Shown here one piece after another: positions 57,151 through 64,000 of a stretch of DNA of 64,000 nt (position 1 is its first letter; every line of letters starts with the position of its first letter). The stretch comes from Buxus sempervirens. Lineage: Eukaryota; Streptophyta; Magnoliopsida; Buxales; Buxaceae. The stretch covers positions 34,770,853 to 34,834,852 of the forward strand of contig OX387183.1 of assembly GCA_947561395.2 (NCBI GenBank), read 5' to 3'. Below the pieces are notes generated by a model that saw nothing but the letters and a program-made list of their open reading frames with translations, searched no databases and was not told where the DNA came from. The position numbers were made by a program, and so were the translations under genes.

Positions 57151-60059
57151 AAGGAAGAAGAAGAAGAGGAAGAAATCGAGTGGAAGAAGAAGAAGAAAAG
57201 AAGGAGGAAGAGTAGAAAAGGGTTGGTCGTTGTTGAGGGTTAACAGAAACAGGGGGAAATCGAGTGGAGGAGAAGAAGAGGAGCCAGGGGGGTTGTCCGT
57301 GAGGAGTAGACGAAGGAGAGAAAAGAGGAAAGAAAAAAAAGAGGAGAAGAAGAAGAAGAAAAGGGGAAAAAACGTGGAGGAGAAAGGAGAGGAAGAAAAA
57401 GAGGGTTTGGGCGTATGGATTTCTCAATCGCAGGTAAGTAGCACTTTTTTTGTCTTTATCGATTCCTATTAATTACTGTTGGGTTTCGATTACTGTTGGG
57501 TTTCTGTTTCGATCGATTTCTATTTGGTTTTTGTTTCAATTGAATTCTATTGGGTTTCTTTTTCTGTTTTGATTGATTCCTGTTGGGTTACTGCTGTTTC
57601 TGTTTCTATTGCTGTAAATTGATGTTTATGTTGGATTAATTTGCTGAGCCCATTTGCTGTTTTTGTTAGATTAAATTGCTGCACCCAATTGCTATTTGTG
57701 TTAGGTTATTTTGTTGTTTTTATGTTAGATTAATTTTTTGTTTATGTTAGATTAAATTGCTATTTACGTTAAATTAATTTGTTGACCTCAATTGCTGAAC
57801 CCAATTTCTCTATTGCTGTATTTTCATAATTAATTTGCTGAACCCAATTGCTGTATTTACAAACTTATGTTAGGACCTTCGATGCTTGGATGTTTCTGTA
57901 TTTTCATATTATGTTAGGAGTTGCTATTTTGGGTTGGGCGTTGAGGTAAGCTTAGGATCTGATTGGAGTTTCTTGAAGTACTCTGATTGAGCTGCTGTTA
58001 GTGTAGGATTTTGATTGTGAGAATTTATTCTCCAAATCCTGCCTAACTGTTAGTTGCTGTTAGTGTAAGAGTCGCTGTTAGTAACTATTAGTTGTGGTTA
58101 GTTGCCGTTAGCTGATTAGAACCTACAAATGATCATGTTATGGTAAAGAAGCTGATTAGAATTTGCCAATGGTTATGGTTATATTGTGGAAATTTTAAAA
58201 GGAAAAGATCCCATTCCTTGTTCAGAATTGATAGTTCAGACCCAATCCCATTACATGTGCTTCCCTGTGCTATCTTAAAGGGTCCTGCAATATATTTAAG
58301 TATTGCATCTGAAGGCTTTTATTGATGGCTTCTAGTGATAGAGTTTAGCTATAGTGTCTATTACTGCAATTGTGACAATTTCGGTGGTTTGCAAGGGCTA
58401 GGAGTCTTCGCGTAAAAATTCATATTAGTAGTCTAAAATTTAGTTTAGGGTATTTGTGGTTGAATGGAATTGGTTTAGGACCAATTAGAACTCGAGGTAT
58501 TGCAAGAAAAATCCAGAAAAATTGATGATTTCCGTCTAGTAGGTTTCGCGGCAGATTGTAACCTCCTATAGTAAAACAGTCATAACTTCCTGTAAGAGAC
58601 TCCGAATTATAAACCGTTTGTTGCGTTGGAAACTAGACTTGTAGAGCTTTCCAACGATATATGGCACGCATATCAATTCCTTATAGATTAAATCAGGTTT
58701 AACATTCAATTAACTAGTTAAAATCAGTTCTGCAGAGTAAACAGTAACTGCAAACCAACCGTGGATAATTTGTATCGGTATTCTCCGAACATGAAATTGA
58801 TTTATTTCTAACTTGTGTTCTTCAGTTCACCTCGGTTGGGGATCTTGGACTGTTGTCCACCCTAGTTGGGGGTAAAGGTAGTGAACTGGCATTCACCGCA
58901 GGTGTGGGTATTTAATATGTATAGTTGATGTGCTGTGGGTAGTTGACCGGGCGACTGGCCTAGAGTTGATTGACAGCGATTGAGTGGTCTCATTTGGCAG
59001 TGATGGTGTAGATTTCACTTGGTTGTGGGTGATTGGCAGTGACGGTGTAAATCTCATTTGCCCTCTGTTGAATGGCAGTGACGGTGTAGATCTCACTTGC
59101 CCTTGGCTAAATGTCCGTGGATGGTTGATTGGCAGTGACGGTGTAGAACTCAATTGCCCATTCCATTTGGTTTGAGCATTGGAAAACTGGTTTTGTGTTA
59201 AAGATATTCTTTTGAATTGTGGTACGAGGCATTGGTTCGAATAACTGATGCGCAAGGTTTTACGTTACAAATCCTAGCATGATGATTGAACTGTTTCTTA
59301 TAGTATATTGTTTCTTAACATGATTGAATGGAACTTGAATGTTGATATTTGTTGTGATTTTACTGATATTGTGCTTCGGATTACTCTGACTTTATCGGTT
59401 CTGTAGTATGGCTTTGGAATGGTTTAATTTTTATTTACATAAGGATGATCGACTTATAATCATTATTTTGATAGAGTTTGACCGTATGGTATTCGAGCAA
59501 GTTGTTTAATTATTTGAAGAATGCATAAATGGTTTTTATCATACATCGTGCTACTTATTGAGACAATTGTCTCACACAAGTTTTGTTTTACCGGTTTTGT
59601 TTTTAGATCCTATGGGTGAGATGCGTAGCGAAGCCGAGTTTGAGGGTTATCAAGAATACAGGCCGGAAGACTATTACCATCCCGACTAGACCCATTGAAG
59701 GCAATTCTTTTTGGATAGATGTAATGTCAATTTTTGGATATTGTATATATTGTAAATGAAGAGAGAGAGAGATGGTGTGAACCTTAGTAAACTTTAATTT
59801 AGATCTGTGTATGATTGATGATTTATTGAATAGAGTTATATTGCATATATGTTTATCTTGTGATTATCAGGTATCAGGGGCATAGCCCAGCCTTGTATTT
59901 ACAGGAGTTATATAGCTATTTTTCTGAAAATTTTAGGATTTTATTATAAGTGTATTGGTTAGTTCTTTAGATTGTTTTCTTCACGCTTTGGGCCCTAAAT
60001 TAGCGCTCGGGAGCCAGTAGCACCCCTACTGGGGGTAGACCTGGTTTCGGGGTACTACA
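57150..60059 (+). mobile_element. Truncated C-type LTR inside RT (F)
   Basis: It ends GGTTTCGGGGTACTACA at 60059, a variant of the C-type end. It has the family's acceptor (TTTTGTTTTTAG at about 59605) plus segment ending PEDYYHPD, a palindromic TGAGACAATTGTCTCA (59558-59573), and one CATAACTTCCTG...GTTGCGTTGGAAA module (58577-58665). The start is missing: it begins in purine-rich sequence like the leader of D (minus, about 39310-39240). The flank retains RT codons on both sides. Confidence 0.75.
58996..59165 (+). repeat. Minisatellite in F
   Basis: GGCAGTGAYGGTGTA starts at 58996, 59035, 59074 and 59131: two exact 39-bp steps and one of 57 bp. Each unit continues GATCTCAYTTGCCC. Confidence 0.8.
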
Positions 60060-60060
60060 C

Positions 60061-61362
60061 CATGACAGCACTATTCCATGATATGATCCACAAGAGATGG
60101 AGGTCTATGTGGATGATATGATTGTCAAATCATGCAAAGAAGAGGACCACTCGATCAATTTGAAGGAGTTCGACCAACTCAGGGAATACAATTTACGGTT
60201 GAACCCAGAAAAATGCATCTTTGGGGCTACATCAGGGAAATTATTGGGTTTCATTGTAAGAAGAAAATGAATTGAAATTGACCCTGCTAAAGCAAGGGCA
60301 ATCATTGAAATGCCATCACCTAGAACGGAGAAGGAAGTCAGGGGTTTTCTTGGAAGAATTCAATACATAAGCCGGTTCATAGCACAACTCACTGCTATAT
60401 GTGAACCGATTTTCAAGCTACTAAGAAAGAACAACCCGACGGTCTGGAATGATGATTGCCAACATGCCTTTGATACAATAAAGAAATATTTGCTGAATCC
60501 ACCTGTGTTAGTGCCACAAACTCCTAGAAAACCATTGATTCTCTACTTATCAGTTTTGGAAACATCGATGGGGTGTGTCTTGGGACAGCATGATGAGACT
60601 GGTAGAAAGGAAAGAGCTATTTATTATCTGAGCAAGAAGTTCACAGAATATGAGGCCAAGTACTCTCCTTTGGAAAAGAGCTATTGTGCTTTAGTGTGGG
60701 CAACTCAGAAACTGAGGCATTACTTCCTCAGTCACTCCACATTATTGATATTTCGAATGGACCCTCTGAAATACTTATTTGAGAAACCAGCTCTAACGGG
60801 CAAAACGGCGAAGTGTCAGTTGTTGCTTTCCGAATTTGACCTCATGTACATTACTCAGAAGGTGATTAAAGGTCAAGCCATTGCCGATCACCTAGTTGCA
60901 CATCCTCTACCAGAATACCAACCTTTGAAGACTAACTTTCCTGATGAGGCAATTCTGTTTACTGAAGAAGAGGAAAGTGAAAGCTCTTGGAAGATGTTCT
61001 TCGATGGGGCCACTAACATGAACGGAAATGGAATTGGGGCAGTTTTGGTCAAGCCGGACGGATCACACATCCCAATCGTAGTGAAGTTGAGATTTCAATG
61101 TACAAACAATATAGCAGAGTATGAAGCATACATAATTGGGTTGCAAGCCGCCTTAGACCATGAAGTGGAGGAACTTGATGTATACGGAGATTCGAGTCTT
61201 ATCATCTTCCAAACAACTGGTGAATGGAAAACCAAGGATCACAAACTGATCCCCTATCACCAGTATTTGGAAGAAATAAGCACTAAATTTACTCGAATTT
61301 CCTTCAACTATATGCCAAGGGCCAAAAATCAGTTTGCAGATGCTCTAGCAACATTGGCTTAA
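60061..61362 (+). pseudogene. pol (RT-RH-aRNH): A3 RT end, RNase H and second (archaeal-like) RNase H
   Basis: RT resumes at TMTALFHDMIHK; a one-base shift then gives MEVYVDDMIVKS with the catalytic YVDD (about 60105). A TGA near 60268 precedes the open frame 60310-61362. It contains the RT thumb (EKEVRGFLGRIQYISRFI), RNase H (LILYLSVLETSMGCVLGQ, SPLEKSYCALVWATQKLR), then a second RNase H: WKMFFDGATNMNGNG (D), NNIAEYEAYIIGL (E), VYGDSSLI (D) and NQFADALATLA (D). All four acids of this second domain are present. A tandem RNase H pair is diagnostic of the Tat lineage. The TAA at 61360 is in frame with the integrase, a single nonsense change. Confidence 0.92.
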
Positions 61363-62714
61363 ATGGTCAGCATGCCAGAAGGGGTAGATATCAAGCCACT
61401 AGAAATTGAAATCAGAGATGAGCCTGCATATTGTCTTGTTCTAGAGGGAGCACCAAAAGAGGAAGTACCGTGGTTTCAAGACATCAAAATTTTCTTGAAT
61501 GATCGGAGTCTGCCAGAAAATGTCACTTCTATTGAGAAAAGGACAATACAGAGATTAGTTGGTCAGTTCCTACTAAGTGGTGGACAATTGTACAAGAGAT
61601 CACATAATCATATTCTACTTAGATGTGTTGCCAAGGCTGAGTCAGAAAGGTTAATTGAGACTGTACATGTAGGAATTTGTGGACCCCATATGAACGGGCA
61701 CATGCTTGCAAGAAAGATTCTGCGATTGGGATACTATTGGTTGACTATGAAGCATGATTGCTATATACATGTTAGGAGGTGTCATCAATGTCAAATATAT
61801 GCGGATAACAAGCATGCACCCCCCAAGTGAGTTGCATAACATGACATCACCATGGCCCTTTTCTATGTGGAGCATAGATGTCATTGGCATGATTTCTCCT
61901 AAGGCATCGAACGAGCATAGATTTATCCTGGTAGCAATCGACTATTTCACTAAGTGGGTAGAAGCAACTGCATGTGCAAATATCACCAATAGCCATGTTC
62001 TTAAGTTTTTGAAGCACAACATTATTTGTCGCTATGGCCTACCAAATGCCATAGTATCAGACAACGCTTCGAATATTAAGAACAAGGATATGAAGAAGAT
62101 AGCAATTCCAGATTACCCATCACAAGTCCACTCCGTACAGACCAAAGATGAATGGGGCAGTAGAAGCAGCAAATAAGAATATAAAGAAAATTATTCAGAA
62201 GATGGTAGTAAGTTACAAAGATTGGCATGAAATGCTACTACTTGCTCTACATGCCTACAGGACCTCGATCCAGACTTCTACTGTGGCAACCTCGTACTCC
62301 CTAGTTTATGGAATGGAAGCAGTATTACTCGTTGAAGTTGAAATCCTATCACTGAGAGTGCTAATGGAAGCAGAATTGAAAGAAGCTAAATGGATACAGT
62401 CAAGACATGATCAACTCAATCTGATAGAGGAAAAGCATTTGAAGGCACTTTGTTATGGCCAATTGTATCAGAAGAGAATGGTCAGGGCTTACAATAAGAA
62501 AGTGAAGCCCAGAACTTTCCAGGAAGGAAATTTGGTTTTAAAAAAACTTTTACCATTTTTGGAAGACCCTCGTGGTAAGTTCAAGCCAAATTGGGAAGGG
62601 CCTTATGTTGTCAAGAAGGTCCTGTCAGGGGGTGCACTCATCTTAACAGATATGGATGGAAAAGATTTTCCTAAGCCAATTAACTCTGATGCAGTAAAAA
62701 GGTATTTTCCTTGA
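61363..62714 (+). pseudogene. pol (IN): A3 integrase, frameshifted
   Basis: Three overlapping frames cover the enzyme. 61363-61830: zinc finger HVGICGPHMNGH...CHQCQIY. 61754-62176: core with WSIDVIGMISP (first D) and AIVSDNASN (second D), with a short deletion after it. 62148-62714: MNGAVEAANKNIKKI (catalytic E), ALHAYRTSIQTSTVATS, GPYVVKKVLSGGALILTD and a TGA. The frame breaks are near 61828 and 62140. No chromodomain follows, as expected for Tat rather than chromoviruses. It is the last pol domain. Confidence 0.9.
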
Positions 62715-63681
62715 TTGAATATAACTAGGAAATGATCCAAGGCCGTTTTTCTTTATTCCCAAAAATTTTAATCCCTAGTCTAGCCAAGTCGAGCCTGTCT
62801 GTTTCTTTGATAAACCTAAACTGGGACTTACAGTTGCATACTGGGGCAAAGCCAATTGGTGCAAAAACAAAAGAAAAAGGGATAGAAAAAAAAGAGGCAA
62901 GGAATAGTGGCAAATGAAAGCCAAGTGCAAAAAGAAAAGAAATGAACAAAGTTTGGGGAATCGGGGTTATATGCATCATGACTGTAAGTCCAGTTAACCT
63001 ATTTTCATGGTTGGAAAATTGAGCCTTTAACACCTTTTATTTCATAAACCGAGCCTAGTCTTCATTTTGTCCTATTTATAAGCCCTCGGTGATCTTAGTG
63101 TATTCTTTCAATGATCAGAGTGAAGATTGGTGATGACGGAATGTAAAGGCCGGCCCTAGTGAAAACCGTAATTGGTGCTAGGGGCAATATTTACAACAAA
63201 AAAAAAAAAAGAAAAAAAATCAAGGGTTGTGTTGATCATGTTATCCAAGCTTGAAGGGAAGTCAGTATGAGCACTGAAGATGGAACATATTGGTAATAAG
63301 GGGGCCAATTCTGGAAGAAAAGACATTTGGAGATGACTCTAAAGGTCCTAGGATAGACAGATCTAATCTTTCCTTATTGCTTGAATTATCCTTTTCATTA
63401 TTCAACTTGATTTCAATTCTTTTAATTGTGTGTGATTAAGTGTTTTGGACCAAAATTCAAAAAAAATAATAAAATACAAAAAGCAAAAAAAAATTATATT
63501 CTAGCCAGTGATGAGAAATCAAATACTTTTCATAAAACCTTTGTTTTTACAAGCATCTGAGAATTCTGAGGCCAATAGTATAAAAAACTTTTTTTTGAAT
63601 AAAATCCTTTGTCTTTCCACCATTGGAGTTTGCTTTGATACAAAGCTATGAAAAAAAGGGGGAAAAATGCAATGAAAGGAG
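62715..63681 (+). mobile_element. A3 3' region after pol
   Basis: Non-coding in the sense direction. It shares TTATTCAACTTGATTTCAATTC (about 63398-63419, shown in part) with A1 and A2 3' regions. It has A-rich runs at about 63200. No promoter or tRNA recognised. Confidence 0.6.
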
Positions 63682-64000
63682 CTAATCCCTATCCCCTAGC
63701 TGTTCCTCAAGCTTCCGAATCCGAGCCGCCTGAGCCGCAATAATCCTAGAAGCTTCCTCTGCATCCGGATCGCTAAAAAAGGAGATAACCTTATCTGAAA
63801 GTGCCTGCTTGATCTTCATACCCCTAAGGTCGGCTAAAGCATCCTGGTACTTCTGTCGTATAACCCGGACTTCAAAGCAGCGAGCTAGTCTCTGTTCTTC
63901 AAGTTGCTATTCAAAAATAGTGCTACGAGACACCTGCTCTTCAATTTGCCTCTCCAGACTAAGGCCTCGTATCCTAAGCTCTTGGGCCTCTTGTGCCCAA
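63682..64000 (-). pseudogene. Antisense extra ORF of Tat element, partial
   Basis: On the minus strand a frame enters at the window edge and reads EAQELRIRGLSLERQIEEQ, then after one TAG (63909-63907) QLEEQRLARCFEVRVIRQK, YQDALADLRGMKIKQALS, DPDAEEASRIIAAQAARI and RKLEEQLGDRD, ending at TAG 63684-63682. The composition is strongly helical, coiled-coil-like (E, Q, R, L rich). Some Tat elements (Grande, Ogre-like) carry an antisense ORF between pol and the 3' LTR, which fits this location. Function is unknown. No start codon is in the window. Confidence 0.65.

Noticed and set aside
57116-57472. Lys/Glu-rich 118-codon protein
   Set aside because: It is purine-rich leader-like sequence of LTR fragment F, running out of a broken RT frame.

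Overview
The window reads as an angiosperm (probably eudicot) intergenic block made almost entirely of nested transposable elements. Evidence is the 5S-bearing Cassandra TRIM element, plant-type Ty3/gypsy lineages (Tat and Tekay), a plant-type PIF/Harbinger transposon with spliced genes, AT-rich DNA, and plant gene fragments. I found no intact single-copy host gene. Every coding region carries stops, frameshifts or deletions.

Layout. 1-4105: a partial and a solo LTR of a family called here B (minus strand), then a truncated LTR of family C. 4115-4899: a Cassandra TRIM. 4900-8303: the 3' end and 3' LTR of a Tat-type element (A1). 8304-11425: a minus-strand MULE-like gene piece split by a solo family C LTR (C1). 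12318-15459: another C LTR (C2). 15804-22178: a complete PIF/Harbinger element with TAA target duplication. It encodes a broken DDE transposase and a Myb-like partner, and carries fragments of serine acetyltransferase, a DRG-type GTPase and a calcium-dependent protein kinase. 22540-23520: a truncated LTR. 23880-37211: a minus-strand Tat element (A2) that has lost pol, with a solo B LTR (B2) in its 3' LTR and a solo C LTR (C3) in its internal region. 37212-43543: the 3' LTR and pol of a minus-strand Tekay chromovirus (D). 43545-44782: a partial A LTR. 44783 to the window end: a plus-strand Tat element (A3) with 5' LTR, primer-binding site, leader, gag, protease, RT, two RNase H domains, integrase and an antisense 3' ORF. 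A3 is interrupted by a solo B LTR (B3) and, inside RT, by a truncated C-type LTR (F).

Perfect 5-bp target duplications mark four solo LTRs: B1 GTTAG, B2 GCTAT, B3 CTAAG and C3 CCAAC; C1 has a probable ACAGT. The nesting therefore gives a relative order of insertion.

The strongest unexplained signals are in the LTRs. Each B copy has palindromes starting 14-17 bp from the TATA box, with a shared ACTT-Y-AAGT core in several units and arms that differ between copies yet stay self-complementary. A and C LTRs carry analogous copy-specific dyads. The C LTRs also share a splice-acceptor-like site followed by a short open segment ending in an EDYF/EDYY motif. The other main discovery is gene capture by the Harbinger element.

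Family letters are labels for this window only. All calls come from reading the sequence; no database search was run.
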